NCBI GenBank assembly: GCA_963833465.1
Contig: CAWHXW010000003.1
Span: 558,001-622,000, forward strand
DNA length: 64,000 bases
From: Fen-1298 sp963833465
GTDB lineage: Bacteria; Bacteroidota; Ignavibacteria; UBA10030
Direction of reading: 5' to 3'
Each line of letters opens with the position of its first letter. Position 1 is the stretch's first letter. Under the pieces are notes generated by a model. It did no database searches and was not told the DNA's origin. It worked only from the letters and a program-made list of their open reading frames with translations. The translations under genes and the position numbers were made by a program. Positions 18,269 to 27,926 of the stretch are shown here, piece by piece.

Positions 18269-19792
18269 ATGCAATTTGCTCGAAGCAGTGGAATACTTTT
18301 ACACCCGACATCATTGCCGGGCGCTTTTGGATCCGGGGATCTGGGTAATTCAGCATATCAATTCGTTGATTGGCTGTCATCGGCAGGCCAATCACTTTGG
18401 CAAATGCTTCCATTAGGACCTGCGGGAATGGCTAATTCGCCGTATATGTCGTTTTCCGCTTTTGCTGGAAACCCACTTTTGATTGATCTTGAGGAATTGA
18501 TATCACATGGTTGGTTGGAACAAAATGATCTTCAAACATTTCCCGACGATTCAAAATTATGCGTGAAGTACAAGGAAGTCACTGTATTTAGAATGAAGCT
18601 GCTTTGGAAAGCAGCGCAAAATTTTTTTCAAAATGGAAGAGTGGAAGATCATCGACAATTTGATTTATTTTGTAATACAGAAAAAAAATGGCTAAACGAT
18701 TATTCACTATTCCAGGCATTGAATGATCATTATAACGGCAAGGAATGGGTCGTTTGGGAAAGAGACATCGTACATCGAAAACCTTCGGCTCTTAAAGATG
18801 CGGCTAATGAATGGAAAGCTCAAGTAAACTATCATAAATTTATGCAATGGTGTTTTGCTCGGCAATGGAAAAAATTAAAAAAATATGCAAACGATCATAA
18901 CATCAAACTTGTCGGCGATATCCCGATATTTGTTGCGCATCATAGCGCAGATGTTTGGTCCAATCAAGAAGCATTCTCTCTTGATAAAGATGGAAGACCG
19001 TTTGTAGTTGCAGGTGTACCGCCTGATTATTTTAGTGAAGATGGTCAGCGATGGGGCAATCCATTGTACCGGTGGGATGTGATGAAACAACAAAAATATC
19101 GATGGTGGATTGAGCGGTTCAGAAAAACTTTTGAACTCTTCGATATTCTTCGCATTGATCACTTTAGAGGATTCGAAGCTTATTGGAGAATTCCGGCAAA
19201 AGAAAAAACAGCAAGAATTGGAAAATGGGTTAAAGGACCGGGTAAAGATCTTTTTAAAGCAATTATAAAACAACTTGGCAATTTGCCGATTATTGCAGAA
19301 GATCTTGGTGTTGTGACCCCAGAAGTCGTGGCACTTCGGGAAACATTTGGTTTTCCAGGAATGAAAGTCCTTCAGTTTGCATTTTCAACCGACCCGCAAG
19401 ATAATTTTCTTCCGCACAGTTATAAAAAAGATTGTGTAGTCTATACCGGGACTCATGATAATGATACCACCATTGGCTGGTACGAAAAAGCAACCGAACA
19501 TGAACGTGATTTTGTAAGACGATACTGCAAAACAGACGGAAATGAAATCCAATGGGATTTCATGAAGCTGGCACTGCAATCAGTTGCTGACATAGCAGTT
19601 ATACCATTCCAAGATGTCCTTGGACTGGGCAGCGAAGGAAGGATGAATTTTCCAGGCACTGTCGATGGAAATTGGGAATGGCGATTTACATGGGAACAAC
19701 TCGAGCCATGGGCAACTGCCCGGTTGTATGAATTGTCCGCATTATATGGGCGGACAAATTCAGATCGGTTAAATCTAATTCCAATAAAATAG
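18269..19792 (+). CDS. malQ: 4-alpha-glucanotransferase (GH77 amylomaltase)
   Basis: A 507-residue cytosolic GH77 enzyme that transfers alpha-1,4-glucan chains between maltodextrins and releases glucose. Conserved blocks: SSGILLHPTSLPGAFGSGDLG at the N-terminus, the nucleophile Asp at residue 297 in LRIDHFRGFEAYW, the acid/base Glu at residue 344 in IIAEDLGVVTPEV, and the third carboxylate Asp397 in YTGTHDNDTT. The length is normal for bacterial amylomaltase. GAGGTAAGAG just before the ATG at 18269 is a good ribosome site. It is divergent from the CBS gene and lies 228 bases upstream of the lacI-type gene of the glucan locus, for whose maltodextrin products it is the natural cytosolic enzyme. 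Confidence 0.95.
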   Translation: MQFARSSGILLHPTSLPGAFGSGDLGNSAYQFVDWLSSAGQSLWQMLPLGPAGMANSPYMSFSAFAGNPLLIDLEELISHGWLEQNDLQTFPDDSKLCVKYKEVTVFRMKLLWKAAQNFFQNGRVEDHRQFDLFCNTEKKWLNDYSLFQALNDHYNGKEWVVWERDIVHRKPSALKDAANEWKAQVNYHKFMQWCFARQWKKLKKYANDHNIKLVGDIPIFVAHHSADVWSNQEAFSLDKDGRPFVVAGVPPDYFSEDGQRWGNPLYRWDVMKQQKYRWWIERFRKTFELFDILRIDHFRGFEAYWRIPAKEKTARIGKWVKGPGKDLFKAIIKQLGNLPIIAEDLGVVTPEVVALRETFGFPGMKVLQFAFSTDPQDNFLPHSYKKDCVVYTGTHDNDTTIGWYEKATEHERDFVRRYCKTDGNEIQWDFMKLALQSVADIAVIPFQDVLGLGSEGRMNFPGTVDGNWEWRFTWEQLEPWATARLYELSALYGRTNSDRLNLIPIK

Positions 19793-19992
19793 CTTGACTC
19801 TTCAATAAAAGTTATATTTCGGTGTTTTTCGGATTTGTATAAAAAGGAAAATGTCGAATTACTTATTCGATAATCCTATTTTTCAATATAGATTCTCAAA
19901 ACATCCATTTTATTAAACCACGAAGATAATTACCTAATTAAAAAAGATTTTTAAAATAGTTCTTGACTCTTAAATAGAAAATCCAGAAATTT

Positions 19993-20006
19993 TGGAAGCG
20001 CTTCCA
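19993..20006. promoter_or_regulatory. LacI-type operator palindrome upstream of lacI-type gene
   Basis: TGGAAGCGCTTCCA is a perfect 14-bp palindrome with the central CpG typical of LacI/GalR-family operators. It lies 14-27 bases before the start codon of the LacI-family gene, downstream of a possible TTGACT -35 at 19962-19967, so a bound repressor would block initiation or elongation. I see no second copy in the other intergenic regions of the locus. Autoregulation, and control of everything read through from lacI, is inferred. Confidence 0.75.
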
Positions 20007-20019
20007 TTTTTGAGACCAG

Positions 20020-21051
20020 ATGACAGCAACAATCTATGATATTGCAAAAAAAGCTGATGTTGGAATAGGGACGGTATCACGTGTGCTCAATAAGCATGCA
20101 AGCGTTTCTAAAAAAACACGCAAACGCGTTCTGCAGGTAGTCTCAAGATTAAATTATAAACCTCATCCTTATGCAATTGGTCTTGCACGTCAGCGAACGA
20201 ATTCAATTCTTTTTACAATCCCATTCTTTGCTACATTTTTCTTTCTGGAGATCCTTCGCGGAATTCAGAAACGCTTATCAGATTTAGATGTCAGTATTAT
20301 TTTGCTCGGTATAAATCATCCAGATCAGATCGCAGAAACACTTCGCCATAATATTCCTCGTCACCGAGTCGATGGTATTGTTTTATGTTCCATGAAAATT
20401 CCAGATCAATTAGCTAAGAATAAACTATTCAATAAAATTCCAATGGTGCTTGTGGATACCTATCACAAAGAATTTGATTCCATCGCAGTGAATAATGTAC
20501 AAGGGGGATATACAGCCACAAAGCATCTGCTTGATCTTGGTCATACAAAAATTGCTATATTAAATGCAAATCTTAGAAGCGTTCCTGCAAAGGATCGATT
20601 TAAAGGATATCAAATGGCTATGATGGACGCTCACAAAAATTTAAATGATCGACTGATCCGAAAAACTAAATCTGAATATCTTGATGGATTTACTAGAGAA
20701 AATGGTTATGAGATGATGAAGGATCTACTAAGGCTTGGTTCGGAAAGACCGACAGCAGTTTTCGCAGCGAGTGACGTTCAAGCGTATGGTGCTTTTGCGG
20801 CAATTTCAGAAATGGGTTTAAGATGCCCCGAGGATGTTGCGCTCATTGGGTTTGATGATTTAGAACTTTCCGGACCGCTTGGATTGACGTCTATGCTGCA
20901 GCCAATGTCTGAGATGGGAACGTTGACCATCGAAAGATTACTTGAACGAATGAATAATCATAACCTTTCTATTTATCATAAAACATTTGAACCGACGTTG
21001 ATTGTACGCAGGTCAACGCTTGCTTTAGGACAAATTACGAAAAGTGCTTAG
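20020..21051 (+). CDS. LacI/GalR-family transcriptional regulator
   Basis: A 343-residue regulator with an N-terminal LacI helix-turn-helix (residues 2-58: TIYDIAKKADVGIGTVSRVLN, then hinge-like LNYKPHPYAIGLARQ) and a periplasmic-binding-protein-like effector domain (about 60-335), with GIVLCSM, DGFTRENGYEM, PTAVFAASDVQAYGAF and DVALIGFDDLELS. Such regulators respond to sugars or sugar phosphates. A palindromic operator lies directly upstream. No terminator is visible between it and the TonB receptor gene 58 bases downstream, so it probably heads the glucan-utilisation operon and represses it in the absence of a maltodextrin-type inducer (inference). Only a weak GAGA-type ribosome site precedes the ATG at 20020. 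Confidence 0.93.
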   Translation: MTATIYDIAKKADVGIGTVSRVLNKHASVSKKTRKRVLQVVSRLNYKPHPYAIGLARQRTNSILFTIPFFATFFFLEILRGIQKRLSDLDVSIILLGINHPDQIAETLRHNIPRHRVDGIVLCSMKIPDQLAKNKLFNKIPMVLVDTYHKEFDSIAVNNVQGGYTATKHLLDLGHTKIAILNANLRSVPAKDRFKGYQMAMMDAHKNLNDRLIRKTKSEYLDGFTRENGYEMMKDLLRLGSERPTAVFAASDVQAYGAFAAISEMGLRCPEDVALIGFDDLELSGPLGLTSMLQPMSEMGTLTIERLLERMNNHNLSIYHKTFEPTLIVRRSTLALGQITKSA

Positions 21052-21109
21052 CTGAATTTGTTGGCAAAACTAAAACCACTTCAATAAGAAATAGAAAAAC
21101 AGGAGAATC

Positions 21110-23947
21110 ATGATAACACGAATACCGCATTCTCTTTTCATCATATTTTTTCTTTCTTCAATCGCTTTCGGTGGTTCCACTGGAAAGATTACAGGTGTCG
21201 TGAAAGATAAAAAAACAGGCGACCCTATCGTTGGAGCAAACGTGAGGCTTGAAGGAACCACACTTGGAAGTTCAACGGATTTTGACGGAAAATACTTTAT
21301 GCTCAACGTCCCTCCGAATGAATACAGTTTGGTGGTAACGATGATTGGATATACATCATATAAGATTACCGGTGTGCGCGTTAAAGGCGATTTGACTACA
21401 TCAATCGATGTGGATATCTCAGAGGCAGTTCTCCAGCTTGGGCAGGAAGTTGAGGTGGTTGCTGAACGGCCGCTTGTGCAAAAAGATCTCACCGCTAAAA
21501 CCGCGATCGTAAGTGGTGAAGATATTGTTGCAATGCCTGTGACAGAAGTAGATCAGGTGGTTAATATACAAGCAGGATTTGTTGATGGAAGTTTGCGTGG
21601 TGGACGGAGTGGTGAAGTAGCATATTGGATCGATGGTGTGCCGGTTACAGATGCATACGATGGCAGCCAGATTGTACAGGTGAATAAAAATCTTATCCAA
21701 GAACTGCAAGTAATATCCGGTGCTTTCAATGCCGAATATGGACAAGCCATGTCGGGTATCGTGAATATTACATCCAAAGAAGGAAGCTCGAAATTTTCGG
21801 GCGGATTAGGAATTTATGGAGGTGACTACGCCCCAACGAAGGATAGCATTTTCCCCGGTATTAGTTTTAAACCTAATAACATCCGAAATATTGAAGGTAA
21901 CTTGAGTGGTCCTCTGTTATCAGATCAACTTACATTTTTTGTTAATGGCAGATACATTTATTTCAATGGATGGGACATGGGTTTCAGGCGCTTTGAGCCT
22001 TGGAACCAATCCAAGGATACCATTGAAGGAGGTATTCCTATGCTCATCTCCTCCGCACCTGGAGATAGTTCTGTTGTCCCGATGAATTGCAGCGAGCGAT
22101 ATTATGGTCAAGGGAAACTTACATGGCATATTACCTCCGTGATGAAGTTTTCTATTAACTATATCTATGATTATAACAAAGCAAAAGGACTTGATGCGTA
22201 TGGGAATTATTATCGGAATTATTTATATAATCCAGATGGTGTAGGGGATCAGTATAATTCAAGCAATACATGGATTTTTCAATTTAATCATAGTCTCAGC
22301 GCTAGTACGTTCTACACTATTGGAGGATCGTTCTTTAAGAAAGACTACAAATATTATCTCTATAATTTGCAATACAAAGATACGACTCTTGCAAATGGTG
22401 AGCATATCAAGATTGAAGTAGTCGATCCTAACGGACAACATTATGTCGATCAAATACTTTCCGTTCAACCAGCGTATAGTTTTATGACAGGTGGAACTGA
22501 CGTGAATCAAAACTATCGAACTACTCAAACAGGACTACTTAAGTTTGATTTGACGAGCCAGATTGATGCGATGAATATGATGAAATTTGGTATCGAGTAC
22601 CGCCAGCATTTTTTGAAATATGAAAACATAACGCTTCAGCCAGCGCCTAATCAAGCAGGATTACTCTTCCCGTTTATCCGCACGGAGATAGCGGATATTA
22701 CTTCTCCCTATCATGATTTCTATGAACATCACCCTGAGGAGTTTGCTGCCTACTTACAGGATAAAATGGAATACAAGAACATTATTGTCAACGTTGGAAT
22801 TCGGTTCGATTATTTTAAACCCGATGGGTATATACTGAACGATGCACATCCGGATCCCAGCGATCCGTTGCATTACATGTACGTCATAGACGATCCAAGC
22901 ATCGATAGTCCATTACGAAGTGATCATCTTGATGTCAGTCAGCAGGGTGGTTCTACGACACTGCAAGAGCGGGAACAATATTGGTACAAATCGGCAACAG
23001 CAAAGTCTGCTGTCAGCCCACGATTAGGTGTTTCGTTCCCTATCACAGATAGAGGAATCGTTCATTTTTCCTATGGTCATTTTTTCCAACTGCCAAATTT
23101 TGAATGGCTTTATGAAAATCCCAGATTTAAAATCAGTCAGGGTTCTTCTGGTATTCTTGGAACTATGGGAAATTCTGACTTGAAACCAGAACAAACGGTA
23201 AGTGCTGAACTTGGAGTCCAGCAGCAATTATCAGAAGACGTAGCATTTGATGCGACAGCATATATGAGAGATATTCGAAGTCTTACACAAACTGCAATTT
23301 ATGATATAACCGGAGGAGGGCAATATGCCCAATATGTAAATAGTGATTTCGGAATTGTCAGAGGAATTGTCTTGACAGTGGATAAAAAATTCTTTGGTGG
23401 AATAACAGCACGGGTCGATTATACATACCAGGTTGCCGTTGGAACTGCATCTAACCCGCAACAAGCTAGAACTACAAGAGAAGCCGGAGCACTTCCCGAT
23501 GTTGAAATGGTTCCTCTGGATTGGGATCAACGGAATACATTAAATGTGTCAATAAATTATTCAAGAACTTCCTGGGGTATGAGTACAATTCTTCAATACG
23601 GTTCTGGTGCACCGTACACACCACTCACGAGTCAAAATACAGGCACAGCAATGTTGACGAATAGTCTAACAAAGCCATCGACATTCAAATGTGACTTTCG
23701 TGCATTTTATGAATTAAATCTTCATCCTGTGAACCTTATGTTTTTCGTACGTGTCTTCAATCTTTTTGATACAAGGAATCAAACAAGCGTTTATGCTTCC
23801 ACAGGAAACGCTGATTACGATTATTTGAATGAGAAAACAGCAAGAAGCACGCAGCTCTACGTCAATACTGTTGATCAATGGTTCACGAATGCAACCATGT
23901 ATTCTGAACCGCGTCGTGTTGAATTTGGCATGAATCTGGAGTTCTAA
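21110..23947 (+). CDS. TonB-dependent outer-membrane receptor with carboxypeptidase-regulatory-like domain
   Basis: A 945-residue outer-membrane transporter. A signal peptide (about 1-21) is followed by a carboxypeptidase-D regulatory-like domain (about 25-105: GVVKDKKTGDPIVGANV, DFDGKYFMLNVP), a plug domain (about 120-240: VAYWIDGVPVTDAYDG and FNAEYGQAMSGIVNITSKEG) and a beta barrel to the end, closing with the aromatic terminus GMNLEF. It should import oligosaccharides with energy from TonB/ExbBD. The layout resembles SusC-type receptors, but no SusD homologue follows. ACAGGAGAATC before the ATG at 21110 is a strong ribosome site. The next gene starts four bases after the stop. The substrate (maltodextrin) is inferred from the neighbouring amylases. 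Confidence 0.92.
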   Translation: MITRIPHSLFIIFFLSSIAFGGSTGKITGVVKDKKTGDPIVGANVRLEGTTLGSSTDFDGKYFMLNVPPNEYSLVVTMIGYTSYKITGVRVKGDLTTSIDVDISEAVLQLGQEVEVVAERPLVQKDLTAKTAIVSGEDIVAMPVTEVDQVVNIQAGFVDGSLRGGRSGEVAYWIDGVPVTDAYDGSQIVQVNKNLIQELQVISGAFNAEYGQAMSGIVNITSKEGSSKFSGGLGIYGGDYAPTKDSIFPGISFKPNNIRNIEGNLSGPLLSDQLTFFVNGRYIYFNGWDMGFRRFEPWNQSKDTIEGGIPMLISSAPGDSSVVPMNCSERYYGQGKLTWHITSVMKFSINYIYDYNKAKGLDAYGNYYRNYLYNPDGVGDQYNSSNTWIFQFNHSLSASTFYTIGGSFFKKDYKYYLYNLQYKDTTLANGEHIKIEVVDPNGQHYVDQILSVQPAYSFMTGGTDVNQNYRTTQTGLLKFDLTSQIDAMNMMKFGIEYRQHFLKYENITLQPAPNQAGLLFPFIRTEIADITSPYHDFYEHHPEEFAAYLQDKMEYKNIIVNVGIRFDYFKPDGYILNDAHPDPSDPLHYMYVIDDPSIDSPLRSDHLDVSQQGGSTTLQEREQYWYKSATAKSAVSPRLGVSFPITDRGIVHFSYGHFFQLPNFEWLYENPRFKISQGSSGILGTMGNSDLKPEQTVSAELGVQQQLSEDVAFDATAYMRDIRSLTQTAIYDITGGGQYAQYVNSDFGIVRGIVLTVDKKFFGGITARVDYTYQVAVGTASNPQQARTTREAGALPDVEMVPLDWDQRNTLNVSINYSRTSWGMSTILQYGSGAPYTPLTSQNTGTAMLTNSLTKPSTFKCDFRAFYELNLHPVNLMFFVRVFNLFDTRNQTSVYASTGNADYDYLNEKTARSTQLYVNTVDQWFTNATMYSEPRRVEFGMNLEF

Positions 23948-23951
23948 AATT

Positions 23952-26900
23952 ATGAAAACATTCATTCGATTGGTTCTTTTTTTATCAGTTATTTTCCTGA
24001 ACATTATAGGAAACGTTGTTCAGGCACAGCAAGCAAGCGGGCGCTCATATCATCAATGGGCGATTATGAACGGTAACCGTGCAATGACCGTGTTCGGAAA
24101 CTGGGGTGTCATTGCTCAACCGGCAGCGCAAGCTTATAGAGGTGCATGGAAGTATCCGAACAATGGATATCTCGGTGATGCCAGCCCAATGGTGGGCGCA
24201 GAAGTGAGGTACGATTCAGTATTCCAAAACGGTCAATGGGTCGAGACTCCGAATTCCGTTTTTCATGAAGTCGTCTGTTGTCCTGTTGATAGGCCGTCAT
24301 CGCCGCCATTTGATACTGATCCAAGTGGAACTATTTATTGGACATTTGAGCCTGAGAATGGATATTATAATCCTAGTCGGAACCCGACTAAAGTTGCCAT
24401 GAGCGATGATAAAACTTCATGGCCTACAACTTGGCCGGATAAAATGCAGGATGCAAAAGATCCAGGATGGGCGGGAGAATGGAATGGGTATTTTGGAAAA
24501 AACAAAATGAATGCTGATCTGGAAACTTACTATGTGATGGACGATAACAATGATATGCGATTTAGTAATAGAACAAATAATAGTATATCACCGACACCAA
24601 ATAGTCCATTGGGCATAGTCTTTCAGCCCGATTCAACAAACCCGAATAGACATGGGCTTGGTTTAGTTATGAGTATGCGTGCAATGCAATGGTCGCAATT
24701 TCTTGCAAAGGATAACAGTTTCTGGTTATATGAAATTACGAATACTGGAACTACGAATTATAATCGAGTAGTTTTTGGAATGCTTATTGGAACTTACGTT
24801 GGCTGCACATCAACAGATGATAGTCCCGAGGAATACAGCGACGATTGGTCATACTTCAATGTAAGTGAGAATATTACTTACACCGGTGATATTAAAGCTA
24901 TAAATGGGCGCTGTATGAACAATCCATTATGGCAGCCAACTCCTTGCAGCGGATGCGGAATTCTTGGATATGCATTTCTTGAAAGCCCCGGAAATCCTTA
25001 TGATGGGATTGATAACGATGGCGATGCAGATTCCTCAATGACTGGAAAACTCGCTCCGAGATTCACACCGGCAAGTTTTGATTCTACGCTTCTGCAAGCA
25101 GGGCAACAAATTGTTCTGATTAGAGATGATTACAGCAGGTACATCTATACTATTCCTCAAGTTGCTCATTTGGGTGATTCTGTACTTATCACAACCCGTG
25201 GGTTGACTCGATGGATTCAGCCGGGTCTAACAAAAGTAAGTGAAGGGAATATAAGAAGTGATGGCACTATTGATCCCAATGCTTTTGATGGTGTTGATAA
25301 TAATTATAACGGCATTATTGATGAAAACTATTACTTGCACTATGAACAGGTAAAATTATCCAACACTGGGACAGTGTTGTTTGATGTAGTGCGTCCTGTA
25401 GCGTATATGGATTATCTTTCAGGAACTGGAAGCGATCCATATAGCATGATTGATGAGCGACGTGACGATGGGATTGATAACGATAAAAATTGGAACGCTC
25501 TTGCTGATGATGTAGGAAGAGATGGCGTTGCTAATACAGGAGATTATGGAGAAGGTGATGGTCTGCCCACATCCGGGTATATTATAGTGGCACCAGGAAA
25601 AAGTATAGACGGAGAGCCTAACAGTTATGATACAGGTTTGCCGGGAGAACCTCACGTTGATAAAACCGATGTAAATGAATCGGATCAAATTGGACTATCA
25701 AGTTTTTGGTATTTTACACCTGCAGGCAATTTTAGCATGGGTGATAAAGAAACTATGTGGAAGAATCTTGCACCCGGATACTTTTCTGTTCCCGATGTGA
25801 TCCAGAATGGCAAGCCTGTTTCTGGTTGCGACGGAGATTTTATCTACGGCACTGGATATTTTCCGCTTCTTGCTAAGAAGACAGAACGATTTTCTATAGC
25901 ACTAGTCTATGGCGGTGGTTTGAAGCAAGGCTATGATGTTGATGTGGCGGACCTGTTAAAGAATAAAAGAACTGTTCAAAAAATCTATAATGCAAACTAT
26001 CAATTTCCGAAACCGCCGGATCTGCCAACTCTAACAGCTGTTCCGGGAGATGGAGAAGTAACATTGTATTGGGATCGTATTGCGGAAGCGACGATTGATC
26101 CAGTTCTCTTAACGAAAACATTTGAGGGATATAAACTGTATCGTTCCACTGATCCTACGTTTAGTGATATTTTTACCATCACCGATGGATCTGGTACGGA
26201 CGTAGGATACCGTCCATTATTTCAATGTGATCTTAAAGATGGAATTACGGGATATTTCCAAACATCAGGCGAATTGTTTGAAGATGTTTCAGGATATGCT
26301 TACTATCTTGGCAACGATACAGGCATTGTGCATACTTATGTCGATAGTTCGGTCCAAAATGGCAGAACATATTATTATGCATTGGTTGCATATAATACAG
26401 GCAATGAGACAATGGGAATTCTTCCGGCAGAAAATAAAATTAGTATTACGATCTCACCTCAGGGACAGGTAACTGTTGGTCAAAATTGCGCTGTAGTTGT
26501 ACCAAATGCCAGAACGCTCGATTATGTCCGGCTAGTGCCAGTGGATGGTGTATTACTCAATCATATTTCAGGTATTGGAACCGGAGATGCTTATTATAAA
26601 GTTGTAGATGAAACAAAAACTACGGGTCATCGCTACCGAGTGGAATTTCTTGATACGCAAGTAGATGGACTCGATAATAATAATAATGGCCTTATCGATT
26701 TGGCGGACTCTACAGAATGGAACCGTATAACTACTAATTATAGTGTGCGAGATCTCGAAATACAAATTGAAGGATTTGTTTCTCGCGATACTATAATTGT
26801 GGCGCTGCAACACAACCATTTAATTCCAGGAACGATCAATGTGTATAATGACCAAGGATTGTTAGTACCTGACTCAATGTATTTATTAAATACAAAATTA

Positions 26901-27914
26901 GGTCAAATACATGGAGTTTATGGAGGGTCGCTTCCCACCGGACAATATACAATTCAATATCAATATTACCCTGTCTATCAGAGCGTATATATACGTGGAA
27001 CTCCATATGCAACCGACAGCAAAGATGCGGATGTGTTTGATGGAGTGCAACTCATCTTCAATAATTATTGGTCGGTTGCGAAAGACGATTCGACGACACA
27101 ATGGATCACAAACAAAGAAAAATATAATATAAATATGATCGTAACAGATTTATATGATGCGAACCAAAATCTTATCGCAGAGGGCTATCCGAAACCTTGT
27201 GATTACGAATTTCAATTCGACTCGACTAATTTTATTGACACATCCATTGCAGATCCAACCCTTGGTGCTACTGCAATCCCAACCCACTTTAGGATTTACA
27301 ATAAAACCGAGAATGCCCATATAAAATTCGGTTATACAACTCCGGCGCATTCAAAGTCATCTCCACTCCGCGGACGATTATCTCCTAAAGATAACATCTT
27401 GTTTTATGAAAAAAATCCACGCGGCGATTATCAATATACCTGGCGATTATCATTTAGTTCGAATGATAATTTAACTGTCCCTTATCATACAAACGATACA
27501 CTACGGATATGTACAACGAAACCGTTCGAGCAAGGAGATACGCTTGCCTTTTTTACAACAAAACCTAAATCAAATCCTTCCGCATTATCAAAGGATGCGC
27601 TTTCAAGGATTCGTGTTGTCCCGAATCCATACGTAGTCGCCTCAACTTTAGAATCTCCTTTGCCGCCAAGCGTTACGAGCGGTCGTATTCGCAGGATTGA
27701 CTTCATTCATTTGCCGGCATCAGCAAAGATCCATATTTATACTTCACGCGGAGATCATGTTATCTCTCTCTCGCAGAGCGGTAATATTGAAGATGGACAT
27801 GTCTCTTGGAATTTAAAAACAAAAGAAAATCTTGATGTTGCTTTTGGAGTCTACTTCTATGTGGTAGAATCGTCAATCGGAACCAAAACCGGTAAATTAG
27901 CGATTATAAAGTAA
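23952..27914 (+). CDS. Large secreted protein with Fn3-like region, DGxDN repeats and T9SS-like C-terminus
   Basis: A 1320-residue exported protein with a signal peptide (about residues 1-25, ending VQA). No catalytic family is recognised. Four Asp/Asn-rich segments, DGIDNDGDAD, DGVDNNYNGIID, DGIDNDKNWN and DGLDNNNNGLID (about residues 350, 445, 505 and 905), resemble calcium-binding MopE/thrombospondin-3-type motifs. A fibronectin-III-like region starts near residue 695 (LTAVPGDGEVTLYWD). The C-terminus (about 1215-1320) is a FlgD-Ig/T9SS-like sorting domain: RIRVVPNPYVVAS, VSWNLKTKENLDVAFGVYFYVV, ending GKLAIIK. The gene starts four bases after the TonB receptor gene, so the two are coupled. 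It may act as a surface partner of the receptor in place of SusD, which is inference only. Confidence 0.8.
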   Translation: MKTFIRLVLFLSVIFLNIIGNVVQAQQASGRSYHQWAIMNGNRAMTVFGNWGVIAQPAAQAYRGAWKYPNNGYLGDASPMVGAEVRYDSVFQNGQWVETPNSVFHEVVCCPVDRPSSPPFDTDPSGTIYWTFEPENGYYNPSRNPTKVAMSDDKTSWPTTWPDKMQDAKDPGWAGEWNGYFGKNKMNADLETYYVMDDNNDMRFSNRTNNSISPTPNSPLGIVFQPDSTNPNRHGLGLVMSMRAMQWSQFLAKDNSFWLYEITNTGTTNYNRVVFGMLIGTYVGCTSTDDSPEEYSDDWSYFNVSENITYTGDIKAINGRCMNNPLWQPTPCSGCGILGYAFLESPGNPYDGIDNDGDADSSMTGKLAPRFTPASFDSTLLQAGQQIVLIRDDYSRYIYTIPQVAHLGDSVLITTRGLTRWIQPGLTKVSEGNIRSDGTIDPNAFDGVDNNYNGIIDENYYLHYEQVKLSNTGTVLFDVVRPVAYMDYLSGTGSDPYSMIDERRDDGIDNDKNWNALADDVGRDGVANTGDYGEGDGLPTSGYIIVAPGKSIDGEPNSYDTGLPGEPHVDKTDVNESDQIGLSSFWYFTPAGNFSMGDKETMWKNLAPGYFSVPDVIQNGKPVSGCDGDFIYGTGYFPLLAKKTERFSIALVYGGGLKQGYDVDVADLLKNKRTVQKIYNANYQFPKPPDLPTLTAVPGDGEVTLYWDRIAEATIDPVLLTKTFEGYKLYRSTDPTFSDIFTITDGSGTDVGYRPLFQCDLKDGITGYFQTSGELFEDVSGYAYYLGNDTGIVHTYVDSSVQNGRTYYYALVAYNTGNETMGILPAENKISITISPQGQVTVGQNCAVVVPNARTLDYVRLVPVDGVLLNHISGIGTGDAYYKVVDETKTTGHRYRVEFLDTQVDGLDNNNNGLIDLADSTEWNRITTNYSVRDLEIQIEGFVSRDTIIVALQHNHLIPGTINVYNDQGLLVPDSMYLLNTKLGQIHGVYGGSLPTGQYTIQYQYYPVYQSVYIRGTPYATDSKDADVFDGVQLIFNNYWSVAKDDSTTQWITNKEKYNINMIVTDLYDANQNLIAEGYPKPCDYEFQFDSTNFIDTSIADPTLGATAIPTHFRIYNKTENAHIKFGYTTPAHSKSSPLRGRLSPKDNILFYEKNPRGDYQYTWRLSFSSNDNLTVPYHTNDTLRICTTKPFEQGDTLAFFTTKPKSNPSALSKDALSRIRVVPNPYVVASTLESPLPPSVTSGRIRRIDFIHLPASAKIHIYTSRGDHVISLSQSGNIEDGHVSWNLKTKENLDVAFGVYFYVVESSIGTKTGKLAIIK

Positions 27915-27926
27915 GTGGAGAAGGCA

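Noticed and set aside
21070..21492. 140-codon minus-strand frame opposite the start of the TonB receptor gene
   Set aside because: It lies wholly over a well-supported gene, has no ribosome site and no protein-family features; shadow frame.
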